This document shows positions 28,183-38,761 of a stretch of DNA of 64,000 nucleotides, in pieces. A program made the translations under genes and the position numbers. Below the pieces are notes generated by a model, which was not told where the DNA came from, made no database searches, and saw nothing but the letters and a program-made list of their open reading frames with translations. Source of the stretch: Yersinia enterocolitica (GTDB lineage: Bacteria; Pseudomonadota; Gammaproteobacteria; Enterobacterales; Enterobacteriaceae); NCBI GenBank assembly GCA_002082245.2, contig NBTC02000002.1:558001-622000 (forward strand), given 5' to 3'. Each line of letters opens with the position of its first letter. The stretch's first letter is position 1.

Positions 28183-29727
28183 ATGGAATTTCTAATGGAC
28201 CCCTCAATCTGGGCAGGGTTATTGACACTGGTGGTGCTGGAAATTGTTCTGGGTATTGATAACCTGGTCTTTATTGCCATTCTGGCTGATAAACTCCCCC
28301 CCAAACAAAGAGACAAAGCGCGAATCATCGGGCTGTCGCTTGCGCTGATCATGCGCCTGGGGCTGTTGTCGGTCATCTCCTGGATGGTCACGCTGACGAC
28401 ACCACTGTTTAGTGTCGGCAGTTTTAGTTTCTCGGGACGCGACCTTATTTTGCTGGTGGGGGGGCTGTTTTTGCTATTTAAAGCCACCACCGAGCTACAT
28501 GAACGGCTGGAGGGTAACCAGCACGATGACAGTGCCAATCGAGGCTATGCCAGCTTCTGGGCAGTAGTGGCACAGATTGTGGTGCTGGATGCTGTATTCT
28601 CACTCGATGCAGTGATTACTGCGGTGGGGATGGTGAATGACTTGGCGATTATGATGACTGCGGTTGTCATCGCCATGGGCGTGATGTTGTTGGCATCGAA
28701 AACACTGACCCGATTTGTCAATGCCCACCCTACGGTGGTGGTGCTGTGTCTGAGCTTCTTGCTGATGATTGGCCTGAGTCTGATTGCTGAAGGCTTTGGT
28801 TTCCACATTCCGAAAGGCTATCTGTACGCAGCCATTGGCTTCTCTATTCTGATTGAGCTGTTTAACCAGATTGCGCGCCGTAACTTCATTAAGCATGAGT
28901 CACGTTTGCCAAGACGCCAGCGCACGGCTGAAGCCATCATTCGTTTGATGGGGGGGCGTCAGCAGCAGGAACCACAAAATGGTGACTCGCAACAGATGAT
29001 ACCTACCGAGGCATTTGCACAAGAAGAGCGCTATATGATAAGTGGTGTGTTGACATTGGCATCCCGCTCGATGCGTAGTGTGATGACACCACGGACAGAG
29101 ATATCCTGGGTCGATTGTAATCGCTCACAAGAGGAGATCCGTGAGCAGCTCTTAGATACACCACACAGTTTGTTCCCGGTTTGTCGTGATTCATTGGATC
29201 AGATAATCGGCGTGGTTCGCGCCAAAGATCTGTTAGTTGCCATTGAGCGAGGTGACTCTATTTGTGAGTTTGCGGCGACAACGCCACCGATTGTGGTACC
29301 CGATACCATGGACGTGATTAATCTGTTGGGTGTATTACGCAAAGCAAAAGGCCGCTTAGTGGTGGTCAATGACGAATTTGGTGTGGTACAGGGTCTGGTA
29401 ACACCACTTGATGTGTTGGAAGCCATTGCCGGTGAGTTCCCGGATGAAGATGAAACACCAGACATTATCACTGACGGTGATGGCTGGTTGGTGAAAGGAG
29501 GCGCGGATTTACACTCTCTGGAACAGGCTCTGGACTGTCACGAACTGGTAAGTCCGACCGCCGATTATGCCTCACTCGCCGGGATGCTGCTGTCTCACTC
29601 AGGCCATATGCCAACCGCCGGGGATGTGGTTGAACTGCATAACCTGCGTTTTGAGATTATGGAGGTTTCGGATTACCGTATCGAGTTAGTGCGAATCACC
29701 AAACTGAATAACGAACTGGAAGAGTAA
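28183..29727 (+). CDS. yoaE: TerC-family membrane protein with CBS and CorC domains (YoaE)
   Basis: A 514-aa inner-membrane protein. The TerC domain (about 1-240) has [20 protein letters not shown] with acidic IDNL and the second [14 protein letters not shown], likely metal-binding. Two CBS motifs follow (about 300-425: [30 protein letters not shown]), then a CorC/HlyC domain. Very close to E. coli YoaE throughout. ATG 28183 follows CGGAG. Relatives (MeeF/MeeY, Alx) export manganese or support exoenzyme metalation, so metal transport is a reasonable inference. Confidence 0.93.
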   Translation: MEFLMDPSIWAGLLTLVVLEIVLGIDNLVFIAILADKLPPKQRDKARIIGLSLALIMRLGLLSVISWMVTLTTPLFSVGSFSFSGRDLILLVGGLFLLFKATTELHERLEGNQHDDSANRGYASFWAVVAQIVVLDAVFSLDAVITAVGMVNDLAIMMTAVVIAMGVMLLASKTLTRFVNAHPTVVVLCLSFLLMIGLSLIAEGFGFHIPKGYLYAAIGFSILIELFNQIARRNFIKHESRLPRRQRTAEAIIRLMGGRQQQEPQNGDSQQMIPTEAFAQEERYMISGVLTLASRSMRSVMTPRTEISWVDCNRSQEEIREQLLDTPHSLFPVCRDSLDQIIGVVRAKDLLVAIERGDSICEFAATTPPIVVPDTMDVINLLGVLRKAKGRLVVVNDEFGVVQGLVTPLDVLEAIAGEFPDEDETPDIITDGDGWLVKGGADLHSLEQALDCHELVSPTADYASLAGMLLSHSGHMPTAGDVVELHNLRFEIMEVSDYRIELVRITKLNNELEE

Positions 29728-29757
29728 CACTCTAACAACGAAAAGAGTTTCGGCTAA

Positions 29758-29790
29758 TGCGGGTCATCTTAAGGTGACCCGCATTTTTTA
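29758..29790 (+). terminator. Intrinsic terminator of yoaE
   Basis: 10-bp stem ATGCGGGTCA / TGACCCGCAT, loop of six to eight, then seven T. Confidence 0.92.
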
Positions 29791-30313
29791 ATGGATATTT
29801 CAGCGCTTTTTAGTTCGTTTAATTTATCAGACTGATAAATAATACTCATCACACTATTAATTGTTTTTTAATAGACGAAACAATTATAGTTAACTATGTT
29901 TTTTATTGTTAATTTCCAGGCCTGCAATTTAAATAAAACTGATATATATAATAACGAAAGCAATAATACTAAAACCCCAGTAAATACTGATGACTATTAA
30001 AATAAACAATTGCTCATTAAGTTGTTCACAATCAACAGGTTATGTTTATTTTACGTGTGAATGGAAACAAGTAATAATTAATTAAAATAATAACGCCAAA
30101 TAAATTGATATATACTATGCTTAAAATCACTTAAGCAAGTCAATGCTCAAGGCAGTTATATGGGTATTTAAACAGAATTTAAGTAGGCATTAAAAACAGT
30201 TTAAAATATTGGTTTTAATCTATTTTAAAATGCCAGAATAGAAATTAACTTTCTGTTTTTGATGCCGTATAACCTATATTTTCACCATTCTACCCGCTCG
30301 TGATGGAGGTTCT
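29791..30313. other. AT-rich region upstream of yst
   Basis: About 520 very AT-rich bases with many A/T tracts and no gene. In Y. enterocolitica yst is silenced by H-NS and the Hha-like YmoA, which bind such DNA; the composition fits but no specific site is claimed. Confidence 0.5.
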
Positions 30314-30532
30314 ATGAGAAAGATAGTTTTTGTTCTTGTATTAATGCTGTCTTCATTTGGTACATTCGGCCAGGAGACGGCGTCAAGGGCGCTTAGTGAT
30401 GCATTATCGACACCCATCGCCGCTGAGGTAAATAAAAAAGCGTGCGATACTCAGCCTCAAATACCTCAAGGAGATATTGATTGGTCTGTGTGTTGTGAGA
30501 TATGTTGCATTCCCGCATGTTTTGGTTGCTAG
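30314..30532 (+). CDS. yst: Heat-stable enterotoxin precursor (Yst family)
   Basis: A 72-aa pre-pro-peptide. Signal peptide 1-19 (IVFVLVLMLSSFGTFG) and pro-region are close to Y. enterocolitica Yst. The mature C-terminus carries the six-cysteine ST core CCEICCIPACFGC (residues 60-72), which activates intestinal guanylate cyclase C. The usual receptor-binding loop is CCNPAC; here residue 66 is Ile (ATT) instead of Asn, one base from AAT. The Phe at 70 also occurs in Vibrio NAG-ST. ATG follows GGAGGTTCT. I cannot assign the ystA, ystB or ystC class with certainty. Confidence 0.93.
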   Translation: MRKIVFVLVLMLSSFGTFGQETASRALSDALSTPIAAEVNKKACDTQPQIPQGDIDWSVCCEICCIPACFGC

Positions 30533-30619
30533 GCATAACAGTTATTTTTAATCTTTTACTGTGCATCAAGGGGCGCACCGGCATCCCCTTGATGAACACG
30601 ATTTTTTCAATGTAATAAA

Positions 30620-31984
30620 TTAATTACATTGCACTTTGATAGCCAGACCGCCACGGGATGTTTCGCGATATTTGGCATTCATATCTTTACCGGTCTCAAA
30701 CATGGTTTCGATAACTTTATCGAGGGAGACGCGTGGATCACTGGTGCGGCGCATCGCCATACGTGCAGAGTTAATGGCTTTTACTGATGCGATGGCATTA
30801 CGTTCAATACAAGGCACTTGTACCTGGCCGGCAACCGGGTCACAGGTCAGCCCCAAATTGTGTTCCATGCCAATTTCAGCGGCAATACAGACCTTTTCTG
30901 GGCTGGCACCCAGTAATTCAGCCAGACCTGCGGCTGCCATTGAGCAGGCAACGCCCACTTCACCTTGACAGCCTACTTCAGCGCCAGAAATAGAGGCATT
31001 CATCTTGTACAAAATACCGACAGCACCTGATGACAGGAAATAGCGGATAAAGATTTCCGGGGTGACCGGCTCAATAAAGTGGTCGTAATATGCCAGCACT
31101 GCGGGGACGATACCGCAAGCGCCGTTGGTTGGCGCGGTAACAACACGCCCGCCAGCCGCATTTTCTTCATTAACTGCCAGTGCAAACATATTGACCCAAT
31201 CAATAACGTTCATTGGATCACTGGACAGGCTATCGGAAGAGACTAGCAGGCGGCGCAATGCGGAGGCACGGCGCGGTACACGCAGAGGACCCGGTAATAC
31301 GCCCTCGGTGTTCAGACCGCGATCAATACAGGCGCGCATGGTCTGCCAGATAGCGGTGAAATAGGCTTCAATCTCTTCTTTGCTGTGCATCGCCAGCTCA
31401 TTCTGCATCACCATACCGGAGATAGACATGCCGGTTTGCTTGCAGTTTGCCAGAATTTCTTCAGCAGAATTAAATGGATAGGGCACGCTGACGGCATTTA
31501 CCGCAGCTTTGCCGAAATGCTCTTCATCAACGATGAAACCCCCACCGATTGAATAATAAGTTTTGCTCAGCACTTTCTCATCACCGGCAAAGGCGTGGAT
31601 TTGCATGCCATTTTCGTGCAGTGGCAGATTATCGCTGCGGAACACCATTCCGCCTTCCCGTGGGAAATCAACTTCACGCAACCCATTGGCAAGCATCAAT
31701 TTCTGGCTTAATCCCACATCACGGATAAAGGCTGGGATGCTGTCGATATCCACGGTGTCAGGCATATTGCCGGCTAACCCCATAATAATGGCGATATCGG
31801 TGTGATGACCTTTCCCTGTCAATGAGAGTGAGCCGTAAACATCAACGGCAACACGCGTGACAGATGGCATCAAGCCCTGAGTCACCAGCAAATCAGCAAA
31901 CTCCTTGCCAGCTTTCATTGGCCCAACAGTATGAGAGCTGGATGGGCCGATACCAATCTTAAACATGTCAAAAACGCTAATCAC
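30620..31984 (-). CDS. sdaA: L-serine dehydratase (L-serine ammonia-lyase)
   Basis: A 454-aa [4Fe-4S] enzyme converting L-serine to pyruvate and ammonia. Starts with a GTG at 31984 behind AAGGAG ([20 protein letters not shown]), the same length as E. coli SdaA. Iron-sulfur cysteines lie in [17 protein letters not shown] and [15 protein letters not shown]. The C-terminus ends [11 protein letters not shown] as in the family. The frame upstream of the GTG is excluded. Confidence 0.95.
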   Translation of the reverse strand: MISVFDMFKIGIGPSSSHTVGPMKAGKEFADLLVTQGLMPSVTRVAVDVYGSLSLTGKGHHTDIAIIMGLAGNMPDTVDIDSIPAFIRDVGLSQKLMLANGLREVDFPREGGMVFRSDNLPLHENGMQIHAFAGDEKVLSKTYYSIGGGFIVDEEHFGKAAVNAVSVPYPFNSAEEILANCKQTGMSISGMVMQNELAMHSKEEIEAYFTAIWQTMRACIDRGLNTEGVLPGPLRVPRRASALRRLLVSSDSLSSDPMNVIDWVNMFALAVNEENAAGGRVVTAPTNGACGIVPAVLAYYDHFIEPVTPEIFIRYFLSSGAVGILYKMNASISGAEVGCQGEVGVACSMAAAGLAELLGASPEKVCIAAEIGMEHNLGLTCDPVAGQVQVPCIERNAIASVKAINSARMAMRRTSDPRVSLDKVIETMFETGKDMNAKYRETSRGGLAIKVQCN

Positions 31985-32555
31985 GCTATAACTCCTTAAC
32001 AACGCATTTTGTTATTCCCAGTGCATATGAATGTGACTGAGAATATCTATATTAAGTATAAGAGTTCTGTGGATAGCAGCAGGTTACTTCGCATGATAAA
32101 TATTTATACATGAAGTATTGCCATCACAGACCCTTGTTTATTTGGGTCCTACTGGTGTTAGCCGCATCGATTTGATGCCGCAACAGTTACATATCACGAT
32201 CAATTTAGGGCTAAAAAACGATCAAAAACCATATGAAATTAACTACATATGGTGTCTGCCTGTGTTATCACCCACGAACTAAATCGAGAGCAGCTTAGGA
32301 TGACATCAGTGGCGCTCACTATCAGGTTTTAACCTTACATTTTTAGTGGTTTATAGTGATGAATGTTATTTTACAGATATTTCATAACGCTGACAGGCCA
32401 GTTTACAGTTTTTTTAAAATGGTTGTGCAAGGAAAGTAGAGTAAAAATCGATGTGATGGGGTGATAGGGATCGCTTTATGCTGTAATTCAGCTTTTTTAG
32501 CGGCAACGCTGTGAGGTGTGTCACTCATTACCCATGCTTGAGTGATGGTTTTAGA
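31985..32555. other. Intergenic region sdaA-nudL
   Basis: 571 bases. It must hold the sdaA promoter. One 8-bp inverted repeat ACCATATG / CATATGGT with a 10-nt spacer lies at 32228-32253. No small gene or clear terminator for nudL was seen. Confidence 0.45.
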
Positions 32556-33134
32556 TTAAATACTCACCTGTTGTGCCAGCCGCCGGATAATTGCCGCCGT
32601 CAAGCCCCAGACAAACTGGCTCTCATACCAAGAAAGATAGACCCGGTGATTGACACCTCCACGATGGATATCCAGAGAATAGTAGCGTGAAAGGCTAAGC
32701 GCCTCGTGTAAGGGCATTTCAAACAGACCAGCCACCTCTTCTTCATTAGCATGAAAGGCAATATTAGCGGGGATCAAACCAACAATCGGGGTGACCTGAT
32801 AACCACTGGAACTGTCTAATGGCGCCAGTTGCCCGAGGACATGTACCGCCGAAGCAGGAATAGCGACCTCTTCTTGCGCTTCACGCAGTGCGGTATCAAT
32901 CAGTGAACTGTCTTCCCTGTCTGCTTTGCCGCCGGGGAAGGCGACCTGACCGGCATGTTTACGCAGATGATCAGAGCGCCGTGTCAGCAGTAAAGTAGGC
33001 TCTGGTCGACAGATTATCGGAATTAAAACCGCGGCATGGTGGCTATTGGCCGTAAAGCTGCCAGCTTGGGGCAGTTGCAGTTGAAACCGGCTGATAAATT
33101 CAGACAAAGTTTGCCCGATAAATAATTCACTCAC
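32556..33134 (-). CDS. nudL: Nudix CoA pyrophosphatase NudL
   Basis: A 192-aa Nudix hydrolase that cleaves CoA and derivatives. The UPF0035 signature LLTRRS...[11 protein letters not shown] precedes the Nudix box with its catalytic core [13 protein letters not shown] start. It lies 12 bases after the pabB stop and is surely cotranscribed with it, as in E. coli. Confidence 0.93.
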   Translation of the reverse strand: MSELFIGQTLSEFISRFQLQLPQAGSFTANSHHAAVLIPIICRPEPTLLLTRRSDHLRKHAGQVAFPGGKADREDSSLIDTALREAQEEVAIPASAVHVLGQLAPLDSSSGYQVTPIVGLIPANIAFHANEEEVAGLFEMPLHEALSLSRYYSLDIHRGGVNHRVYLSWYESQFVWGLTAAIIRRLAQQVSI

Positions 33135-33146
33135 AGAATGGCTCGC

Positions 33147-34535
33147 TTATAAGCTGTCTTTTTCAACGCCAGGCATTTCCAGTTGCGGCAAAATGCGGGC
33201 GATTTTATCAAATGTTTCCTGATATTCAGCCTGCTCCTGGCTATCAGCCACAATTCCTCCACCGGCAGAACAATAGATTTTGCCGTTTTCGGTCAACAGC
33301 GTGCGGATGGTGATGTTGGTATCCATCGTACCACAGCAACTAATATAGCCAATGTTACCGCAATAGGCATTGCGCCGCTGTGGCTCCAGTTGTTCGATGA
33401 TCTCCATGGCACGAATCTTCGGTGCTCCGGTTATTGAACCACCGGGGAAGCAGGCTCGAAGCAGCGCCGTCGCCGGGCATTCAGCAGGCAGGGTCGCGGT
33501 AATGGTGCTAACTAAATGGTGCACTGCCGGGAAAGGCTCAACAACAAATAACTCAGGCACCCGCACGCTACCTGGTTGTGCCACACGGCCAATATCGTTG
33601 CGCAGCAGGTCCACTATCATCAGATTTTCAGCCCGATCTTTCGGTGAGTTAGCTAACCGTTCAGCCTGCAAGCGGTCCTGCTCGGGGAGCTCCAAACGTG
33701 GCAGTGTGCCCTTGATCGGGCGGGTTTGAATTTGATGGTTTTCCAGCCATAAAAAGCGCTCCGGCGAGACACTCAGTATGGCGTTGTGTGGCAAGCGGAT
33801 AAAGGCCGAAAACGGTGCGCGATTACTGCGACTCAACGACAGAAAGGCTTGCCATTCATCACCTTGATATTCAGCACTGAATCTCTGTGCCAGATTAATT
33901 TGATAGCAGTCACCACTGTGCAGGTACTCTTGAATCTGGCGGAATTTTTCGCCATATTCCGCCCGCGACATATTGGCCTGCCATGGGCTGGTCAGTGTGA
34001 ATGACTGGGGAGCTTTAGGACTCTGTTGCTGCTGTAGCCAGAGTAGGCGCTGCTCGGCATCCCCATGACACACCAGCGTCAGCTTCTGCAAATGATGGTC
34101 GGCAATCAGCGCCCAGTCATACAAGCCGACCGCCATATCCGGTAATGCGATATCTTGTTCGGCCAGTGTCGGCAACTTCTCAACTCGACGGCCCAGGTCA
34201 TAACCAAATAACCCCAATGCACCGCCCAGAAATGGCAGGTCAGGGTGTGATGGCAGTGGCAAGGCGAATTTATCGAGCTGCTGCTGTAATAAACAGAAGG
34301 GATCTGCCGGGGAGCAGACTCGGCCTTGCGCGCTGATTATCTCCGTTTGCAGGCCCCGAGTGGTGAGTGTTACCTGCGGGTCAGCGACCAATATATCAAA
34401 ACGATTATGAGCATGTTCTGCGAATCCCGAATGCAGCAGCATTGCCCAGCTTTGATTGGCGAGTGGAGCAAATTGTTGGAGCAGGGCGTCAGGCTGATAA
34501 GGCAAGGCTTTGATGGTCAGGGATTTCACACTCAT
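33147..34535 (-). CDS. pabB: Aminodeoxychorismate synthase component I
   Basis: A 462-aa chorismate-binding enzyme that, with PabA glutaminase, makes 4-amino-4-deoxychorismate for folate. Chorismate-enzyme motifs: QTRPIKGTLPR (with the active-site Lys), DRAENLMIVDLLRNDIGR, and CFPGGSITGAPKIRAMEIIE. Length fits the family. First gene of a pabB-nudL unit. Confidence 0.95.
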   Translation of the reverse strand: MSVKSLTIKALPYQPDALLQQFAPLANQSWAMLLHSGFAEHAHNRFDILVADPQVTLTTRGLQTEIISAQGRVCSPADPFCLLQQQLDKFALPLPSHPDLPFLGGALGLFGYDLGRRVEKLPTLAEQDIALPDMAVGLYDWALIADHHLQKLTLVCHGDAEQRLLWLQQQQSPKAPQSFTLTSPWQANMSRAEYGEKFRQIQEYLHSGDCYQINLAQRFSAEYQGDEWQAFLSLSRSNRAPFSAFIRLPHNAILSVSPERFLWLENHQIQTRPIKGTLPRLELPEQDRLQAERLANSPKDRAENLMIVDLLRNDIGRVAQPGSVRVPELFVVEPFPAVHHLVSTITATLPAECPATALLRACFPGGSITGAPKIRAMEIIEQLEPQRRNAYCGNIGYISCCGTMDTNITIRTLLTENGKIYCSAGGGIVADSQEQAEYQETFDKIARILPQLEMPGVEKDSL

Positions 34536-34708
34536 GAGTCACTATTCTTTTCTTTCGGATGGACATATTGGGGGCGCGATGACGCAGTTCGCAGCGCGCC
34601 GCAGTGAAGATTAGCATAAATTGGCGGGCGGGTCGTCTGGGGCAGTCAATTCACCGCAGACCCGAATAAACAGGTATACTTAATCAATTATATGTTGGAG
34701 ATAAATCA

Positions 34709-34966
34709 ATGCTAGCGGGTATGCCTTCACTTTCCCATGAGGAACAGCAAGAAGCTGTCGAACGTATTCACAAATTCATGTCAGAAGGTATGAGCAGTGG
34801 TGAAGCGATCGCACTGGTGGCCGCAGAAATCCGTGAGCGGCACCAAGATGATCCACAAGCCATGGCTATCTTTGAAGATACTGATTTTGATGATCATGAT
34901 GAATCTGATTATCGCCGTGATAATGAGCAAGATGCGGATGACATTGAGGATCCGTACGAGGGATAA
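34709..34966 (+). CDS. yoaH: UPF0181 protein YoaH
   Basis: An 85-aa small soluble protein. The N-terminal half [17 protein letters not shown] and [19 protein letters not shown] matches E. coli YoaH; the tail is longer and strongly acidic ([15 protein letters not shown]). ATG follows TTGGAG. Divergent from pabB as in E. coli. Function unknown. Confidence 0.92.
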   Translation: MLAGMPSLSHEEQQEAVERIHKFMSEGMSSGEAIALVAAEIRERHQDDPQAMAIFEDTDFDDHDESDYRRDNEQDADDIEDPYEG

Positions 34967-34987
34967 GCTCGGGATAGCAACTGATTA

Positions 34988-35014
34988 AACCCGCCGTTAA
35001 TTGGCGGGTTTTTT
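34988..35014 (+). terminator. Intrinsic terminator of yoaH
   Basis: 8-bp stem AACCCGCC / GGCGGGTT with 7-nt loop and T run. Confidence 0.9.
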
Positions 35015-35043
35015 ATGGGATAACCAGATGAACGGGCTGAGGG

Positions 35044-36222
35044 TTACCCACTGACCACGACAGCCGCTGCGGCTCGTTTCGCTACTTCGATGGCGGTAGT
35101 GATATCATCAGCGACGGCCAGCGCCACCCCTAAACGCCGTTTGCCGGCAATGTCAGGTTTACCAAATAAGCGAATTTGCGTATCGCCAGTCAACGCAGTT
35201 TCTAAGCCATGATAAGCAATATTCTGGCTGGTCAATTCAGGTAAAATAACCGCTGAAGCGGCCGCGCCATATTGACGGATAGTGCCAATCGGGAAACCAA
35301 GAAATGCCCGGACATGTAATGCGAACTCAGACATATTTTGTGAAATTAACGTCACCATGCCGGTATCGTGCGGGCGCGGTGACACTTCACTGAAAATCAC
35401 TTCATCGCCACAAACAAATAATTCCACGCCAAATAAGCCATAACCGCCGAGAGCTTTCACCACCTGAGACGCGATCGCTTTTGCGCGCGCCAAGGCGGTC
35501 TCACTCATCACCTGTGGTTGCCAAGACTCACGGTAGTCGCCATCTTCCTGACGGTGGCCAATAGGCGCACAAAAATGGATGCCATCAACAGCATTGATTG
35601 TCAGCAGGGTAATTTCAAAATCAAAACGAACCAAGCCTTCAACAATCACTCTGCCACCCCCGGCGCGGCCACCTTGTTGGGCATAATCCCAGGCGGTTTG
35701 GAGTTGACCTGCATTGCGGATCAGACTTTGGCCTTTACCGGAAGAACTCATTACTGGCTTAACGATACAGGGATAACCCACTTCACTAACGGCCTGACGG
35801 AATGCGCTATCAGTGTCGGCGAAACGGTAGCTAGAGGTTGGCAATTGCAGGGTTTCTGCCGCTAAACGGCGAATGCCTTCACGGTTCATCGTCAGCCGGG
35901 TTGCCTCGGCACAAGGCACGACCCGTTGGCCCATCATCTCGAGTTCAACCAGCATATCGGTGGCGATAGCTTCTATTTCTGGCACGATATAGTGCGGTTT
36001 TTCCTGTTCGACCAACTGTTTCAGCGCCGAGCCATCCAGCATATTAATGACATGGCTGCGATGGGCAACATGCATGGCGGGTGCATCTGCATAGCGATCC
36101 ACGGCAATCACTTCCAGCCCCAGTCTTTGGCATTCGATAGCCACTTCTTTACCCAACTCGCCAGAGCCAAGCAACATGACACGGGTAGCGCCTGGGCGCA
36201 GAGCGGTTCCAATAGTTAGCAT
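35044..36222 (-). CDS. purT: Formate-dependent GAR transformylase PurT
   Basis: A 392-aa ATP-grasp enzyme forming formyl-GAR from formate, ATP and GAR in purine synthesis. Nearly identical in layout to E. coli Pur[30 protein letters not shown], the ATP loop [26 protein letters not shown] and [17 protein letters not shown] 36222 gives the family length. Divergent from dbpA across a PurR-like box. Confidence 0.96.
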   Translation of the reverse strand: MLTIGTALRPGATRVMLLGSGELGKEVAIECQRLGLEVIAVDRYADAPAMHVAHRSHVINMLDGSALKQLVEQEKPHYIVPEIEAIATDMLVELEMMGQRVVPCAEATRLTMNREGIRRLAAETLQLPTSSYRFADTDSAFRQAVSEVGYPCIVKPVMSSSGKGQSLIRNAGQLQTAWDYAQQGGRAGGGRVIVEGLVRFDFEITLLTINAVDGIHFCAPIGHRQEDGDYRESWQPQVMSETALARAKAIASQVVKALGGYGLFGVELFVCGDEVIFSEVSPRPHDTGMVTLISQNMSEFALHVRAFLGFPIGTIRQYGAAASAVILPELTSQNIAYHGLETALTGDTQIRLFGKPDIAGKRRLGVALAVADDITTAIEVAKRAAAAVVVSG

Positions 36223-36308
36223 AGTTAGGTACCTACATCAGTGGGATAGTTGCACATTTATTTGTCGCGCGATCAATTTTACGGGCGCCAGTATACGGCA
36301 AAATGGCA

Positions 36309-36324
36309 ACGAAAACGATTGCGT
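36309..36324 (-). promoter_or_regulatory. PurR operator of purT
   Basis: ACGAAAACGATTGCGT matches the PUR box ACGCAAACGTTTGCGT at 14 of 16 positions, 87 bases upstream of purT. Confidence 0.75.
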
Positions 36325-36498
36325 ATCTGGCGAATGGCAGTGAGTCGATATCAATATATGCGCAGCGCATTGCGTATTTGGTTTGTTTTTTGCGGTTTAA
36401 CTCCGGCAATGCCCCCATTTCTGGTATTATCGCGCCAAAATCTTGCGCTTGCCTTCAGGCTGTCGCTGCCATTCCATCCAGTTATAAGAGTTACTGCC

Positions 36499-37881
36499 GT
36501 GAGCACAACTTCCTTTTCTTCCCTGACGCTGCCTGCTGAGCAGTTGTCCAATCTTAATGAACTTGGCTATACCGAGATGACACCGGTACAGGCTGCGGCT
36601 TTACCGGCAATCCTCAACGGGCAGGATGTCCGGGCGAAAGCCAAAACCGGCAGTGGCAAAACTGCGGCATTCGGTATTGGTTTACTCGATAAAATTGCGG
36701 TCGGTGAGTTTGTTACCCAGGCATTGGTGCTGTGCCCGACCCGTGAATTGGCTGATCAGGTCAGCAAAGAGTTGCGCCGCTTGGCCCGTTTCACGCAAAA
36801 CATTAAAATCCTGACCTTGTGCGGTGGCCAACCGATGGGGCATCAATTGGATTCACTGGTACATGCGCCACACATTGTTGTGGGCACGCCGGGGCGTATT
36901 CAGGAGCATTTGCGTAAGAAAACACTGGTACTGGAAGATCTTAAGATTCTGGTATTGGATGAGGCTGATCGCATGCTGGATATGGGCTTTACCGATGCCA
37001 TCGACGATGTCATTGCCTATACCCCGCCACAGCGCCAAACCCTACTGTTCTCAGCCACCTATCCGGTCGGTATCGAACGAATCAGTGCGCGAGTTCAACG
37101 CCAACCAATCAATGTTGAAGTTGATGATGGCGATGAAGTTCCTGCCATTGAGCAGGTGTTCTTTGAAACCACCCGCGAAAAACGTTTGCCGCTACTGATA
37201 TCAGTTCTCAGTCATTATCAGCCGAGTTCTTGTGTGGTTTTCTGTAACACCAAGAAAGATTGCCAAAGTGTCTATGAAGCATTGGAATCTCGTGGAATCA
37301 GTGTGCTGGCTTTGCATGGTGACTTAGAACAACGTGACCGTGATCAGGTGCTGGTGCGTTTTGCCAACCGCAGTTGTCGTGTGCTGGTGGCAACCGATGT
37401 AGCAGCCCGAGGCCTGGACATTAAAGATCTGGCGCTGGTGGTTAACTTTGAGCTGGCCTTTGACCCAGAGGTTCACGTGCACCGTATTGGTCGTACTGGT
37501 CGGGCAGGGATGAGTGGTCTGGCGGTTAGCTTGTGTACACCACAAGAGATGTCCCGCGCGCATGCCATTGAAGATTATCTGCAAATAAAACTGAAATGGA
37601 CCCCGGCGGAACAGGTGAGCCGTAGTGCTAACACGATGCTAGAGCCTGAAATGGTCACGTTATGCATTGATGGTGGGCGCAAAGCAAAAATTCGCCCAGG
37701 TGATATTTTGGGTGCTTTAACCGGTGAGGCCGGTCTGACCGCTGCTGACGTCGGTAAGATTGATATGTTCCCAGTCCATGCCTATGTTGCAATCCGTAAA
37801 GCCAGTGCCAAACGTGCCTTACAGCAATTACAACAAGGCAAGATTAAAGGCAAAAACTGCAAAGCCCGTTTATTGAAATAA
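36499..37881 (+). CDS. dbpA: ATP-dependent RNA helicase DbpA
   Basis: A 460-aa DEAD-box helicase acting in late 50S assembly, specific for 23S rRNA hairpin 92. Motifs: MTPVQAAALP (Q motif), AKTGSGKT, PTRELADQV, DEAD in VLDEADRML, SAT, RVLVATDVAARGLD, HRIGRTGRAG. The C-terminal DbpA RNA-binding domain ends KIKGKNCKARLLK. GTG 36499 gives the E. coli-like start; 83 upstream codons in frame are excluded. Confidence 0.94.
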   Translation: MSTTSFSSLTLPAEQLSNLNELGYTEMTPVQAAALPAILNGQDVRAKAKTGSGKTAAFGIGLLDKIAVGEFVTQALVLCPTRELADQVSKELRRLARFTQNIKILTLCGGQPMGHQLDSLVHAPHIVVGTPGRIQEHLRKKTLVLEDLKILVLDEADRMLDMGFTDAIDDVIAYTPPQRQTLLFSATYPVGIERISARVQRQPINVEVDDGDEVPAIEQVFFETTREKRLPLLISVLSHYQPSSCVVFCNTKKDCQSVYEALESRGISVLALHGDLEQRDRDQVLVRFANRSCRVLVATDVAARGLDIKDLALVVNFELAFDPEVHVHRIGRTGRAGMSGLAVSLCTPQEMSRAHAIEDYLQIKLKWTPAEQVSRSANTMLEPEMVTLCIDGGRKAKIRPGDILGALTGEAGLTAADVGKIDMFPVHAYVAIRKASAKRALQQLQQGKIKGKNCKARLLK

Positions 37882-37929
37882 TTACACGAAGGGGAGATGA
37901 CTGTTGCATCCCCCCGACAACTCACACTA

Positions 37930-37949
37930 TACTGTTTATATGTACAGTT
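37930..37949 (+). promoter_or_regulatory. LexA (SOS) box of yebG
   Basis: TACTGTTTATATGTACAGTT, an almost ideal LexA palindrome (CTGT-N8-ACAG), 38 bases before the yebG start. yebG is an SOS gene in E. coli. Confidence 0.9.
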
Positions 37950-37987
37950 ACTTGTGGGCGTGAAAGACATGAAAAGGACATACAGCA

Positions 37988-38308
37988 ATGGCCGTTGAAA
38001 TAAAATTCGTCGTGGTAAGACAGGGTGAGGAAAAAATGACTTTCACAACCAAAAAAGAAGCCGATGCTTACGATAAAATGCTGGATTTGGCTGACAATTT
38101 GTCTGAGTGGCTGTCACAGGCTCCCTTAACCCTTGAAGAAGATCAACGCGAGGCGCTGAGTTTCTTCCTGGCAGAAAATAAAGAGGCTTTGGGGCAAATT
38201 CTTCGAGGTGCTAACCCTGCGACTCCTGTCGATGGGCAAGCAAAAGTGAAAGCGGAAAAGAATGTACCAGAGAAAAAAAACAAATCTGAAGAAAATCAAG
38301 CCGCTTAA
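37988..38308 (+). CDS. yebG: DNA-damage-inducible protein YebG
   Basis: A 106-aa protein: MAVEIKFVVVRQGEEKMTF and SEWLSQAPLTLEEDQREALS match YebG; the C-terminus is a charged, lysine- and glutamate-rich tail (KVKAEKNVPEKKNKSEE). Role in the SOS response is known, biochemical function is not. LexA box directly upstream; yqfB follows closely. Confidence 0.93.
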   Translation: MAVEIKFVVVRQGEEKMTFTTKKEADAYDKMLDLADNLSEWLSQAPLTLEEDQREALSFFLAENKEALGQILRGANPATPVDGQAKVKAEKNVPEKKNKSEENQAA

Positions 38309-38347
38309 TTTGCCAACTTTCAGCAGAAAGTGAAAAAGGGATCTAAA

Positions 38348-38656
38348 ATGAATCGTGAAATCACCTTCTTTAGCCGATTTGAGGCGGATATTCTGGCAGA
38401 TCGTAAGACGATCACCATCCGGGATAGCAGTGAATCCGATTTCCGCCCAGGGGAAACCTTGCGCGTATGTCGCAATGAAGATGGCGTATTCTTCTGCCAC
38501 ATTATGGTCAAATCAGTCACGCCAATCACGCTGGAGGCACTGTCTGACCGTCATGCGGAGCAAGAAAATATGTCATTGGATGAGCTGAAAAAGGTGATTA
38601 AGGAGATCTATCCTGGGCTGGAACAGTTTTATGTGATTGAATTTACGCGGTGTTAA
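38348..38656 (+). CDS. yqfB: N4-acetylcytidine amidohydrolase (ASCH domain, YqfB)
   Basis: A 102-aa ASCH-fold enzyme; E. coli YqfB hydrolyses N4-acetylcytidine. Family blocks [20 protein letters not shown] (catalytic Lys and Thr) and [16 protein letters not shown] (catalytic Glu) are conserved, end [13 protein letters not shown] 38348 follows AAGGGAT. It lies 39 bases after yebG and may share its SOS-controlled transcript; in E. coli yqfB is elsewhere. Confidence 0.9.
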   Translation: MNREITFFSRFEADILADRKTITIRDSSESDFRPGETLRVCRNEDGVFFCHIMVKSVTPITLEALSDRHAEQENMSLDELKKVIKEIYPGLEQFYVIEFTRC

Positions 38657-38761
38657 TTAAACGGCGTTATCATTATTACCCTGCAACGCTGTTCACTCTG
38701 TAACCTACCTTTCAATCATCGTTCCTACCATAGGATAGAAATAATAATATTTGGAGGAATG

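Noticed and set aside
27866..28195. 109-codon frame before yoaE
   Set aside because: Overlaps the yoaE start, unnatural residue mix, no homologue recognised.
36250..36498. 83-codon N-terminal extension of DbpA
   Set aside because: Contains the PurR box and aligns with no helicase; GTG 36499 fits the family start.
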